A DNA stretch of 64,000 nucleotides, from the NCBI GenBank assembly GCA_944472155.2, contig OX235279.1, positions 148,016,199 through 148,080,198 of the forward strand, given 5' to 3'. Origin of the DNA: Trichobilharzia szidati (taxonomy: Eukaryota; Platyhelminthes; Trematoda; Strigeidida; Schistosomatidae). The notes under the pieces were generated by a model that was not told the DNA's origin, did not search any database, and saw only the letters and a program-made list of their open reading frames with translations. Positions 42,301-57,300 of the stretch are shown here, one piece after another (the first letter of the stretch is position 1; each line of letters opens with the position of its first letter). Made by a program: the position numbers and the translations under genes.

Positions 42301-45263
42301 GGGTGGGGTGTTTCTCTCTTACACAACCGGAATGGTGGACATGCTGGTCTGCTATTTAGGGGATCTGGAAAACCCTTATTCCAAAAATGAGCGTCAGGGT
42401 AGTGACCCTGGCCCCACGCAAACTATGACATATTATGTGGCGCGTTTCTTGGTGCCCATAAAATACTAGGTTTATGTTTTAATAATGATAATAATGTATG
42501 TAAACAGAGACTGATTTCCGATTAAGAATCACGGAAATTCAGTACAAAAAGAAAGAAAAAATGATAATCAAAGTAAAAAAAGAATTAAATTACCTTTGAA
42601 AAATTGGTTACATTCAATGGAACACGCCTAGAGTTATGCAAATCTGTTTGATTCAAATTAATATTATTATCATTCAAAGCAAAGTGTTCATTAACACTAC
42701 ACGAAACTGTATAGGGATCAAGTGCTTGATTTGTCGACGGTGACTGGGATGCAGCCATAACAACAGCCACTGCTGCTGCAGCAGCAGCAAACCATGGTGT
42801 TGTTGTAGATGTAGGTTCACTTTCTGATAATCCAATTGAATCACTATTACGTCCATTAAGAAATGCTAATGGATTTGTATCTAAACAATTATTATTATTA
42901 GTGTTACTACCATTATTAGATAGAATTGGTTGAATTGTATGCTCATTTGGTAGACTACGACTAGATTTAATGTATCGATGTTTCGGTAACCATATTTGAT
43001 CGGATATGTTATTATTATTGTTACTGTTACTGTTACTGCTATCAACAGTTGATGTTTGCTGATTAAAATCAGAGTAATCAGAGATCACAGATGAACGTGG
43101 ACAAGATGTAATTGATGATGATGAAGACGATAGATAAGGTAATGAATAAGAAGCATCTTCAGGTATATGTCTTGCAGTTGATAAACATAATTGTGTTGGT
43201 CTTAAATATGGTTGACTTAAATGTGTACTAACTGCATGCGGATTATTCAATGAGGATGTTTCACCACCTAGTGGAGATGATCTATCCACCAGTGAACAGC
43301 TGTTTAGAAGAAGAAATAAAAATTGATCTGTGTTAACTGCCTTCATCTTGAAACCATTTCTTTAATTTAAAAAAGTTAACACATGAAGTGATCAAATCAG
43401 TTATCAAAAACTATTTGGGTTTCAAGTATAAAAAATATACCAAAAATATCTTTTTAAATATTCAGAAAACAAAAAACATTGAGCTAGGAAATACTCACCT
43501 CTGAAGTAGATCCTAAGCAATAGCTCTAGTTTGACATAACATATAACACTTTTAGTATGATTATATTACATACATTATACTATATATATTTCCTTCCGGG
43601 ACATAAGGAGTCTCAGAGGTACATCTCAACTGCATGCGGTTCTCTGACATCATTCTCAGCCGGTTCACCAACTCTCCACAAGCTTTCATCTCCTGTTCAC
43701 ACGATCTTCTCCTCCATAACACTCTCGAACGGGTTCCATACTCGGGAGCTTGGCTGGCATGTTATGTTACCAATGATATCCGCCTCCACTCCACACCCAC
43801 TCCTCCTCCGAAACTCTTGGTTAATAATATTAATCTTACGTTACTGGTTAATTATTGTTAATCAACTTATTACTTCCAGATTGGGCAAATTACGCATTTA
43901 TAACAGAGGAGAGACACTAATGAGGAGGATATAACTGTGAGAAGTGAATATTCCTACGCTCAATTTATTGTCTCCATGATTAAATAAATGAATAAATAAA
44001 TGAATAAATAAATAATAATAATAGTATAGAAAGTAAATCAATCGGTCAGTCATCTAACAAGTAGGGTATAAACAGCTCTCAAGACTACTCAGTTAACCCT
44101 TGTACACATCACTCGAGTTTCTGATTACCATAAAATTAATGAATAATAATAAGAAAATAAGAACAAGTAAGCATAAAACCTGTTCACTTTTATGCCTTAA
44201 TTAACTTGTAGAAAATGTCTAATCACATGTTTAGTGTAATATTGGCGAAAGGGAACATAATTCATGACGAAAAATGTGATTACTGCTTAATATTTTGTAG
44301 TATACCTAAGGTGTAATGTGATATTCTCTATTGAATATATATTACAAGAATATGATTCGTGTATGTACATGTGATACAAAATTACGTCTTTCGTAAGGTA
44401 ATTTTCGTTTGGCATGACAAAATTAAACGTAATAATCACTATTATAATTACTACTACAGTGCTACTACTTTAATTAACTATGGAAACAATAACAAATCAG
44501 TTGTAGAAATGAATATATAAATCTACAATAAAGTTTGTTTGAACTTAGTTACCGCGTGACTGAATAGTCAACGAGCTTGCCTCATAACTTGAAAGTCCTA
44601 GGTTCGATCACTGGCCTGGTCATAAGTGGATAATTCTGAACAGTCCCAAACTAGAACGAACCAGCTATCTAGTACTCTCTTGTTAAGTGGAAATGTTACT
44701 CGATGGCTTTAGCACTCATCTTTTAATCAATGGGTCCCAGGTTCGAGTCAGGCTACACCTACTTCAACCTGGGCAGCTAGGTGGTAGCCATTACACAATG
44801 TGTGGCTCATAGTCCAATGCTGAGTAAATTGGGTAGTAACTAACTAACTAACCCAGAGAGAGTAGGCGGAGAGAGATTCTAGTCTATGACGCAAAAGCTG
44901 AAAACCGAGTGCAATGGAGTCACATGTCCACTCTAAAATATACATAATGACCATAAGAATATTTACAGTTTAGAATGCATTTATTATTAATGTAATGAGT
45001 GGCAAATGTAGGTGGTTCGAAATTAGACAGACGTCGTCCAAAAGGACCATGAAGCTAGCATCGAAGAATGCTTTTCTATATTGTCTATCGTGTACCGAAT
45101 AAAGTACCTAAATTAGCTAGGTACCGAGTAGTCTAAACAGCAGAAGCCATAGAGATTTGCTTAAAACATATGAAACTTTCTATACAATATTACTACCTCA
45201 TACGTAGAGATAAACAATGGATTATCCTTTTATGGTTACCTTCTCTCATGGATACGACGGTGG

Positions 45264-45305
<42 letters not shown>

Positions 45306-48300
45306 TTGTATCACTTTGGACAGATATTGTGACTGATACTGAAATGTACTTCTCGGCTCACGTCGTTGTGTACTGGCGCTTAAGTAGATTCGGCTGAGGA
45401 ACAGATAGCTGCTGTCGTATAATGTTGTTGGTGTTAGTCTAGTGAAGTTGCGCGATCATCGCGTCTATGTCCAGCATTGGCATCCCTATTTCAACCTCAA
45501 TATTATTGAGAAATATAAAAGTAGCAGCAACATAATAACACTACTCTGGTCTACTGTGGAATCTATAAATTCAGAAATACTGCACTACTTAATACATTTG
45601 CGGTGTAACCTTCCTTAGTGCATGTATGAATTCCTTCCATTCCTTATTTATTATTGCTCTTGCAGTAACCTGAAACAAACCTGAAATTTCAAGTATGACA
45701 ACGAACTGATAACGGTTAAAGAACCATTGAAAACCACTAGGGAGTGCTGGACAGAGTCGTTTCGTCCGAGTTTGTGACTCATCATCCGTACAGTAACAAT
45801 GGTTGCTGTAAATCGTGCTAAAATCACGAATTAGTAGAAATTAGAATTCATGGGCTGGTCAGTATGTCGGGTCCTGATGGGTGAATGGTTTACGGGCTTG
45901 ACTTTTAACAAGAAATCCTAGGTTAGTACGCCGTAAGGTGTGTACTGCCAACGAGTGTCAAACTATGAAGAAACAGCTGTCCAGTACTCCATGTTAATTT
46001 TAAATGGTTCTCTAACTGATATAGAGCCGCGGCCAAACTTGAAACTAATCAAATCGCTACAAATTAACTTTTGAAAACCATTTTATTTCTTTAATTCACT
46101 AACACACACACACATACACACACTCACAACTTTTATCCTGTCTATCTCGTCCTCTTGTTAAGCAGTTTATAATCAGTCTGAATAAAATTCAGTGTGAACA
46201 TTAATCATAGGTATCCATTTATACATAGGCGTTACTAGTCATGATCACTTACTTTTGAACTTTGATGTCAAATTGAGTATAGAAGTTGCGCCTATCATCT
46301 CTCTCTCTCTCCCTCCCTCCCACCCCACCCCACTCTCTCTCTCACACACACAGAGGTTTTTTGTAACTACTACCAAGTTCGATCTAACTACTAACTGAGC
46401 TGTCGTCACTTTAAATTTATAATCGGCATTTTGTCTGATCTACTAAAACTATATACATCGTGAGAAACTGAATTATGGTAAAGTACAAGGTGAAAATAAA
46501 ATAGTCATGTCAATGTTGACTGTCGCTCAAAATGCAGAGATAGGCAGTCACTAAGACAATGAGATAAAAATAGATTATTCAGAAACTCAACGACATGTTT
46601 GTCAGGTATATTCAACAAAGTATAGATGAGTTGTAGTCAGTCAAGTGGTGTGAGACACAAAATAATGTAAGTTCAAGTGGGTGACAAATAGTAAATACGT
46701 ATAAGAAAATAACTACGATTTGGTGTGAACTATTTTAGTGAACGACTGTCACATGATGAAGAAATGAACTGGGAACAAAAGGATTGTGTGAACATACATA
46801 AAAAGTGAAAGAATTATACATTAAGTTATTGAAAACAAATATTCGCTGTAATCATTCCTGTCCTGAACAAATTATGAGGATCTTCGTGTGCAGCTAATTA
46901 AACTAAATAATTATAAGAAGCATCCAGAGAAGATGGGACTTCAGAGGCGATGAAGATTCCTGGCCAACAGCAACAACAACAACAGACAACAATCAGCATA
47001 AATGGGAGCAATCTGAAAGAAGCAACCTCCTTTATCTACCGACCTGGGAAGCATCGTTTCAACTACAGGCGGAACTGACGAGGATATCAAAGCGAGGATT
47101 GGGAAAGCAAGGTAAGCTTTCATTACTCTCAAGTCTGTGTAGAGACCAACAGCACTCAGTATGAAAAGTAAGATCCGGATTTTCAACTCCAATATGAAGT
47201 CAGTGCTACTATACGGATCAGCGACTTGGTGCGTCACGAAGGGCACCTCAAACAAACTACACACCTTCATCAACAGCTGTCTTCGCTCAATACTACTCAA
47301 GATCAGATGGCCGGCCAGAAAAGATCAGCAACAGGGAAGGATCTCTGGGAGCGAACGAACCCAGCAGCAACCAATTGTGCAGCAAACACATGTAGGAAGA
47401 AATGGAGGTGGATCGGCCATACTCTGAGAAAACTATCACATGACATCACACGCCAGGCCATAGCTTGATTGGAACCCGAATGGGGAGCGGCGAGTTGGTC
47501 ATCAGTGAGAGGGTGACATGGAGGAGGTCATGAGAAGACGAGATGGAAGCATATGGTCAGACGTGGAGCCAAGTGAAAACGTTGGCAGAGAACCGAACAC
47601 AATGGAGACGTACAGCTAAAGTCCTATGTTCCTCTAGGAACTGAAGGAGACAATAATAATACATATATAAGTTATTGAAGTAGCAAACGAGTCTAGGAGA
47701 GGTGGTTTAGTGAAGATCATATGTGAGGAGGAAAAGAAAGTTTGTGGGCAGCTAGGGAGCCCCAACTGAGCATAACGGCAGAGTACTGGACGATGAAGCG
47801 GAGATATGCTTTCACGGCCTTATATGTATTTTCCAATAGGAACATGAGAGTGATGAATGATACAAACATTCAAAAACTAGTTCCCCTATTTCTAATGTCA
47901 CGCATATTTCTAGCAAATAAACAGACAACACAAAGGGCTTATGTGTAAAACAGAATGAATCCACTGTTTTTAGGTTTCAGCTTTGTTTCTTCTGTATAGA
48001 CAACCATTAAAAAAGCTAATTTCTTTTTATTCAAAGAAAGAGACAAGCAAGTACCAAAAATAGATATTTTTTTAATTCAAATACAGTTTACTTATTATTT
48101 AATACATTGTAACTATAATAAGTAATCGTAATATGAGATATTATGGTATAATTTCGCTGAAATACTGAGTATCTGTAATAACGTCGCCTTACGACCACAT
48201 AGTTTCATTAATAGGTCATTATGGCTTTGTGTTTTTATTTAATGCCGTCATTAAGCGAGAAATTAGTAATACAGCAGTATTTTAAATTAGTTCATTCTCG

Positions 48301-51300
48301 GTACTTATGTTGAGTATAAATATATTGGAAATATCTCTACATCCATTCAAAGGAATTGCCTATTGATTCAGATATACACATATTGTCCACAGTATACTAT
48401 TACACTTTCTTTGCTTATCTAGAAGGCACCGTCCCAACTACAGGCACGCCTCACGGGTGACGATGTCAAAACCAAAATGAGGAAGGCAAGGCAGACATTC
48501 ATCACTCGGAAATCAGTTTAGAAATCTTTTCCACTCCGCAGCATAGATAACAATATTCTGATTTCCAACACAAATGTTAATTCAGTCGCTTCTTCTATAT
48601 GGATCAGAAATTTGTAGTTCGCGTCACGAAGATCATTTCCAATAGGCTACTGCCTGTCTTCGCTGGTTCCCTAATGAATATCAGATGGACGGTCAAAAAA
48701 AAGTTGGAAACAAGAAACTCTGGGAATAAACCAACCAAGAATCTATTGCTCAATAAATGTGGAGAAAATGCAACTGGATCAGAAACACGCCAAAATGAAC
48801 CGTTGAGTGGCATCTCGCGCCAGGCCATCTCTCGAGTGGAACCCACCGAATAGGAAACAACGAGTAGGTCGTCCAATGGCGACATGGAGAAGATAGTGTG
48901 AGGAGGAGATGAAAGTTCATGAGCAATCGTGCGGCTGGATGAAGAGGACTGCAGAAAACAGGACGAAATGGATATGTGCTGTTGAAGTCGTATATTTCAC
49001 TCAAAATCCAAAGGAATAATAATGGTAATAACATACTACTACACCTGGTATAGTAAATGTTGGGCTCAAATTTTCGCCTGTTTCCTTAGACTAGCCACAA
49101 AAATTATCTTATTATGAAAAGAAAAACAACCTCCAGCGTTGACATTATATTACGAGTAAAAATTAGAAAATAAAACTGACTTATAGTCATAAAAATGGGG
49201 TAACAAAGAAACTCACCTTCTAAATTGTAAGTGCTGTAGAACACTACGATCAGCATTGTTATTATTAGTATTACTATTATTACTGTTATGATTATTATCA
49301 TTAGGCAATTTGATCTGGTTTAATAAATGCCTTGATCGGTCAATAAATGAAAAGTTATCTACAGAGATGTTATTGTTGTTATTAATATTAATTTTTACAT
49401 CATTAATTTTATCATATCCACCACAAACAACATCACTAGTGTTACTGCTACTACTGATAGCATCACCACAACCAGTAGTCCCAGTTGAATTGATAACACC
49501 ATACAGATGTTCATCGGTTGGACTTATCACTTCAGTGTGTTGGCGGTGATGGGGATGATGATGATGATGTGAAGGAGCAGAAGCAGGAGTAGGAGGATGA
49601 GACGGATGAGGAGTAGACGGTTGGTGTCGTTGACGATAACGATGATCAAGATGTTCACTATCATTTGGACCCATAGTATTACACCCTTCATCATCAACGT
49701 CATCATAATCCTCATTATCATGTATGTATGTTGAATTAACCGGTGTGAATTTTGAGGATGTAATTTTACTTTCATTCATCTCTGATCCCATAGAAGAGGA
49801 TAGTGTTTTACGTCGTTTAATATTTCTTGAACATTCATTTAGAAGATAATCTGCCCCACCGTTAGTAGTAGAAGAAGCAGAAGAAGTTGTAGAATAAACT
49901 GATGATGATGTAGGCAGAAGTGAATTACAATGACCAGGAGGAAGGAGAACAGCACCATTACTAGTAGTAGTAGTACTACTGCTAATACTACTATTACTGT
50001 TACTACAACAACTATTTTGTGAAGGAGACGGTTGAGGATGATGAAGACGTGATTGTGGATTAGGATACTGTGCACGTGATTCTGTTTTAAACTTTATATG
50101 ATTTTTTAATCCTGCTTGTGGTGATGAAGACGACGATGGTGATGAACACGGCATTGATCCATTTTTCAATGTTGTACTACTCCCACCGTGTGATTCAGCA
50201 TAATTATGACCATGTACACTGAATGGATTCATACCAGTTGTTGTTGTAGTTGTTGTCCTAGGCATACTTGATGAGACTATGGATGTTCCTGTTGCTGACA
50301 CTGTTGAACTAATACTACTGCCAATACGATCAGAGTTAGAGATTATACGTTTAGCTGATGGCCAACTAGAAGTTGGATAATGAGATTGACTAATTCCTGA
50401 TTTACACCGTTCATCATTCATAGACGATAAATCATGTTCACTAATGGTACTACAGTGATTACTATTATTATTATTATTATTGTTATGATCATGATTGGTC
50501 GTATTATTAGTACTATTATTATTATTACTGTTATTGTTATTATTATTATGGCTACTGATGTTACTGCTCAGAGTTGTATTACTACTGCTAGTACTACTAT
50601 GACTTATCGAATTACGACGTGTTGTTGTATCAATTCTATTTGAACTTGAAGAGGGATTGGTTGTCGCTTCACAGTCGCTGGAATTAGTCAATTGAGAAAT
50701 CTCTCGGGCACAATAATATTTAATTGCATTAGGCTGTCGACCAATACGACTACCTGCAATTATGTAAGTAAAAGAAACAAACAAAAATTATTTAATTTTA
50801 GAGAAAAACACAATTGTAAAAATATCTGTAATAAGGTTATTACTCATAATGATTTTGAACAGAACATGTGACTACACTGATTTTATGAAGTGCTAGTTTC
50901 CAGGGATTCGGTCACGAGACGACATTAGTTAGGGAACCACTGGGAAACATGGGCAGATGTTTCGTCGTAGTTTAAGACTCTTCAGTGGTATGCGCTCACT
51001 GGGGTTCGAATTGACAGAAGTTGGAATTCATGGACTGGCCATTGGATCGTATCCAGTGGCTAAATGGTCTGTCTACGAGCTAACCCTGTGACCGGAAGGT
51101 CCTGGGTTCGTACTGCTGAATAGTCTCAGACTTTGATTTTAACAAATACAGTTGACGATTAGTCAAATTCAACTCCATTACCTCCTTGGGTTTCTATGTA
51201 ATCCAATGGGAAGACCTGGTGACGAAATACACACACCGAGTGTGTATACCAACCATCAATCCATGACATATAGAGGTAGGGGTGATGTAAACATCGGATA

Positions 51301-54300
51301 ATCGTTTCGCTTATTTTTTTTGTGGAGCCTACCAGCTATGCATTCGCACATATCCATAGGGATTCGGTGATTTTCAGCTACTCATACAACTTAGCAGTAT
51401 GTGTGATATGACTCAGTACGAATGCAATTTTCACGTTATTTATCACATTAGACAGGTAGTAAATACTTAATCGGATAGTTTGGATTTCAAAGTGAATTAC
51501 AAGAATTAGTTTGTAGGGATTCTGTTTGTTTCAAGCTAAACCACGGATTGATATCAGTTAGAGAACCATTGAAAACCAACAGGGAGTACTGGACAGGACC
51601 TTCCGGTTATGAAGCCAGACCTCGCATACCACTGGGCCACTGGGACCTGATCCAATCGCCCACGAGTTCTAACTTCTACCAATTAGTGATTTTAGCGCGA
51701 CCATGTCAGCTGATCCAGGAATTCCCCAGATAATGGCTTCCAATCATTAGTGTACCAACCAGCGTAAGTAATCCAACTTATATAGTCAAATTCTTAAAAT
51801 CAATCATTTAAATTCTGGATAGGTGGGTGGGTGATTTCACGCTACTCATCATATCATCATTCTATAGTGTATAATATGTACCATTTGATCGGATTACATA
51901 CTGCTGCTTAAATACTTCGGTTTTCACATGAAATTGCTGTGAAACTTTATCGCAGATGTATTCACATCTTCCAGATTCAGAAAAGTATTCACTGATCTTT
52001 TCAATGCTATAATTTCATCTTACATTTCTTTCTTCTACTTTTATGTGAGCTTTTCTGAAGTATGGCATATTGAGGTGATGTACTTTTCAGCAAGATGCCG
52101 CATTATTTCGTCAGTCAGCTAAACACTACAATACACACTACAAGGAAAATATTGTTAACAGTTAGATCTCAGAGCTCAGCTGTTACATAGTAGGACTAGT
52201 ATAGTTCAAAGGCTACCACCCATCTATCCTTCTCATTTCACCATCTTCCATCATTACCTTTATCACGACATAAATAATAGTGTGCTAACTCAAGGCAACT
52301 CTCGGGTACTCTCAAAAGAGAATAAGACATAATCTAACAAGTAATTTAGTTTTACATATCTGAAAACTATCTGTTTACGATTAACATCCTGTGATATGGA
52401 ATTCAAAAGTAATACGGATGTATAAATTTGCTATATAATAATAGAAACAAAAAACATATCTATAGCATTGAACTACCACTACTAATTCTACTGAGTATCG
52501 CATTAAATCTAGGTTTGCGTGACTGACAGTGTTTGATTTAAAGTCACAAATATTTTCTTCAAATCAATAAAACAACGACCAGCGAATGAATACAATCAAC
52601 GAATTAATCTTAAAAGCAGAAAGGGAACATTATGTTTGCGATTTTATGTATGATGTGGGAAAAATGGGTCATTGGCTTCCAGTCTGTGAGTCCCACTTCA
52701 TATTCACCCACCTCAGTCCGGGTGACTGGGTGTTGTATCACAGAATAACTGTGGCTCACAGCCTGAAACATGAAAGATTTATTCCGGGAATTAAGTTCAA
52801 GCATGTCTAATGTTGAACGTAATGATTGAAGGTAAATAAAGCCTTATTTGATTTAAATCTTAGACTTTGTGTCCTTTCTGATATGGGAATACTCAAACAA
52901 CACAGCACGAACCCATGGCTTAAGTCCAATGCGCATATAGTATTCATTCGTCAGAGTACAATGGTCTCTTATCTTCACAATTCGTTTGAAGTTATTCATC
53001 ATAAATGCATCTACAACTTTGAAGAAAATGACTCTATGAACGTGTCGTTTTACAGGCTAAAATCACTTTCAACATGAACTGCAGGAATAAATAATACCAA
53101 TGACAAAGTATATCAATATAAAGATTTCAAGTTAGTGTACTAATTTTGTATAGAAAAAGTAAACCATCTCAGAGCTGAACTGTCGTTTAAGTAGCTTCAT
53201 TATATTATCAGATGGTTGGAAATAGTCCACAGGAAGCCCTGAGACTAGACGTCGTGTTTTTTGTTTTGTTTTTGGTATTCATCCGCAGGACGTATCTCCA
53301 ACCTCCAAGGAACTGATGCCAACGCAGAGATTTGAACCCGCCGCTCCAGCAAAAACACTGAAGTCAGTTCATCACACAGTGAAGATCTGACTGTCAGAAT
53401 TCAATCGGCACTAAGTAGTACTGGAAGCATGTATGTCAACAGTTACACAACCTAGTGACCAGTCATCATCAATGTGACCTCATTATTCTTGAAAAAAAAT
53501 AGATAGTTAACAAACAAAATATTGTTTATGGAAGAATAAATTTGAACTTTATTGAAAGATGACAGTTTGCCTTGCTTTTAAAAGTAGGTATGCACGTGTT
53601 ATTTTGTGATACAATTATGCTGGGTGAATAGATGTTTGTTGAAAAATAATGCGCACAAAGGGAAACAATTATCATTTTACAATCGTAGTTATGCAGATTC
53701 CTTCACAAGAGCAGGTATTGAAGGCAAAATTGAAACTTTACGGAGAAAAGGATTTGTAGACAATAATACTTAATAGTAAATTTTAGGCTGTACAGGGACA
53801 GTTAGAGTAGTTGCACCTGAATTCGAATGTACAATGCATACATACAAATTTAACTGAATTCTGGTCTCTAAATTATTATTTTTTTTGTAAAAATTAAATA
53901 AATTTGAAATTCATTTTTGTATTTCCATATTGCACAGATAGATGTACGTTTATTGAGGTCAAAAATAAAGACCTAGGTATTATACACGTGTACGCACCTT
54001 GGGACACATAAATAAATACAAACACGCCCACGCACACATTAGCACATACTTACATACAAAAACACACATACAGATACATGCATACACACATACGAATAGA
54101 ATGATCAAATATCAGGACAAGAAAACAACAACAACAACAATAATGATAGTAATAAAAATAACAAACAAGAGAGAGACAACTTAGAACTGTCCGATAACCC
54201 GACCGTTATTGATTTGACTTAGTTATAAACTACAGAGCAGCAACACAATAAGACTAATTCATAATAAACTATTCACAATTGAATGCGATTCAATTCCTTT

Positions 54301-57300
54301 ATTAAGAACAAATGAGGGTTTTACGAAAAAAAAGAATGTAAGCTGAGTGTATGAGAGTGCCAAGTGTAAACATGTGTGTTTGTATGTGTGTGTGTGTGTG
54401 TGTGTGCAAAATGCACGCAATTGTGCGCTTGTGAAATTAACCTAAATAAACAGTCATAACACATATTGCGTTTCCATATTCTAGTTTTAAAACACGTAAA
54501 CTCGGTCAAGGTTAGAAGAGAAATTAAATAATTTACAAGTATTTTATATCTCAACAAAACAACGAAAATCATAATGATAATAGTAATATATAACCGAACA
54601 AACAAATCAGAGAGAGAAAAAAATTAAGTGGAAAAAGGCAATATATACATATATATATATAAGATAGACAGGAGGAGTAAACACGCTTCAATGTAATAAC
54701 TATAATTATCCACTGATATTTCAAGTCCAAGACTGAAGGTTGTATGCAATTTGTTTTGCATTTCTGTTCACACTGCTGTCGTCAGTATACAAAACAAAAT
54801 TCTAGTCAGTTTGTTGAACATCTTAGATTTCAGTCATAATGCAGTCTTGTAGTACAGAACATCACTTGGCTTTCTAACGCTATGGTGGTTTATCCCATGT
54901 ACTTCAGAGAAGCATTTCACGTGGAAAAAGGTGTGTCCTTTATTGAAACAAAAATTATGAATAATACTAAGATAGAATACTATTATTCAGTGTAATTTAC
55001 AGCTTTGACTGAAGCCTTTTATAGATACTACTGAAGTTTCACAACAGGACTTCCAATGTATATTCCTTTTTTTTGAGAGAAACTTAACAGTTATCAACAG
55101 AGGACTTCATATATATAATATATATGCTCTTAGTTGAAAATTTGCGATAGCTTGAGAACACTTGAACTGATTCAGTTACTGGACAACTTTATGACATGAA
55201 TCACTTGGATCTATTGTTTTTGAACCAGTAGAGATTCAGTAATGATGCTCCTTTTTTTAAGAAGAAGATGACTTGGAGGGTATTGCGTTATTGCTTTCAT
55301 AAAGCATTCATTCCCTATCTTTTCCTGCTTTTTGATGAAAACCCTGTTTGTTCTTACTAAGATTAATCATAGTTATTAGGCAACTAGCTGACAATAATAA
55401 GAATGAAATTTAAACACCTTCAAGTGTGAAAACACAGTCATAAATTTACTGTGTAACTTTTGAATTATATGTACTCAAGACAATCAGTCACAGCTCCACA
55501 TATTACATTACATTTCCTTATCCAATCCTTTGTTTAATTAAACACAATATAAACTTCAGTCTTACCTACGTCACTGTTATTTGAAATACTTTTGTTACAA
55601 TAGAACCGTCTCACATATTAAACGCGAATTATGCGAAATAGGAATAACAAGTAACGCCTAATACTCTCCTGTTGCTGAAGGATTATGATGGTTTAACGAC
55701 AGAAGACATTGCCAGTAGGTGTTCTGAACGCTGGAGACAAGTGAATTGCCTAGCTAATACCTTCTGGTATAGATGGGTTAGGGAATACATCCCATTACTA
55801 CAGTTTCGCTAGAAGTGGTTTGCAAGACACAGGAACTTCATGGAAAGAGATATAGTGCTTATGTCCAACGAAGTAACAACACGAGGTGCGTAACCAACGG
55901 GAATAATTGAAAGGTGTAACAAGGATACGGATGAAAAAAGCGAGAACCGTGATGGTGCGTATGAAAGATGTTGTAAAAGGGAGGTATGAAGATTTTGCCT
56001 TCTTTATGCAGTTGGCAACATATAGATTTAGGGTAGGCGTATTTGTTGTAAGTCTTCGACCCCAGAAGTAAGAGATAGAGTCATGAAAAATGCACTAAAA
56101 GGTGTCTTGAAGTCTATGGAGGGATTTTTGTGGCCGGTGTAACGGGAAGATTGCTGGGAAAATCCTTCCTAGACGTTCGAATCACAATATTTAGGCTTAT
56201 TTGGATGTTTCAACTAACTTTGTAATTATTATCGGTGATTCTCCCATATCATTATTTTGACATTTGCATATCATAAGCTGACTCGATCAGCATTATTTGT
56301 CTTTGTTCCTATTTAATCTCTAATTTTGTTGCTTCTCTTTGTGGGTGTGTGACAATATTGATAATGTGTTGTTTTGTTTGAGTGATTCTGACCATGGACT
56401 GTCTGCGGGAATTGTTGATGTATGATTCTTGCCGACAGAGTTTTTGATCCCACTTGTTTTGTCCTTAGAAAATTAACTCGACTGTATAGCTGCCCAACGG
56501 CACTGTTGAGGTCATTTTGAGTTTTTGACGCTAGTATTATCGTTGAATAGAACCACAGATTCCAGCAACGAATAATCATCTTTTCACTGTCTTTGAGGCG
56601 TTTTATGACTGCGAATGAATGTCTCAAGGAAATTTTGTCAGCTATACAGTAGCATGCTATTTGGAACGTGGCAACTCGAACTGCTGCACTTCGGTGCCAA
56701 GTTCTATGTTGAATCCAGCAGCAGCATGCAGAGATCGGTTTCCTGCACTCAGACCACAACAAGTCGATCTTCGTCGCGTAACAACTGTTTTTTGTTAGTT
56801 GAAAACGCCGATTAAATGTTGTAAAATAACAACATGGTACATACTACTACTAGCTGCTGTGAGTAGTTAAGCACCAAACATACACACACACACACCAAAT
56901 AGTAGTACTCACTAGATAGGTCAAAATGATTCTAAACACCAGAAGACCGTTTCATTCGTTCAGGATCGAGGTCATCAGTGGTGCACCAGTAAGTCTTACT
57001 CAGCTCAGAGAGGTAAATCACTTCAAGGCATGAGAATTCTGACTGCTTACCTACCCACCCACTCACCACGAAGAATGCTAATTGCTGATGTTAACAAGAA
57101 TTCATTTCTTACCTGAATAATATGGATATAAAACTGTACAACCTAGAGAGAGAGAGAGAGGAGGGAGAAAGTTTTTGAAATGTCTACTCTGTCTCCGCTT
57201 ACTATATTACTGTATTAGATTTTCTCTTTTCAATAAGAATTCTTCAGTTAAAAAACCATTAAACATTTTTCGCAATACTCACTGTCTACAATCGTTTACA

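Larger units (their letters stand above)
43300..49216 (-). other. 5.9-kb intron with several retroelement fragments
   Basis: It contains three non-LTR fragments (43.6, 46.9 and 48.4 kb), family B copies at 44.55 and 45.7-46.06 kb (the latter an inverted pair), a family D copy at 45.4 kb and the longest TA microsatellite of the window at 45266-45303. The span 43900-44540 shows nothing beyond AT-rich DNA. Confidence 0.7.

Noticed and set aside
43300..43346. Met at 43346 as a start codon of a separate gene
   Set aside because: A good acceptor at 43300-43301 and an exact phase match with the upstream exon show that the open frame merely runs into the intron.
49310..50643. Plus-strand and other-frame open reading frames over the receptor hinge exon
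   Set aside because: They read the complement or shifted frame of Asn/Ser codon repeats and give Ile/Val/Leu runs; the minus-strand frame with splice support is the real one.
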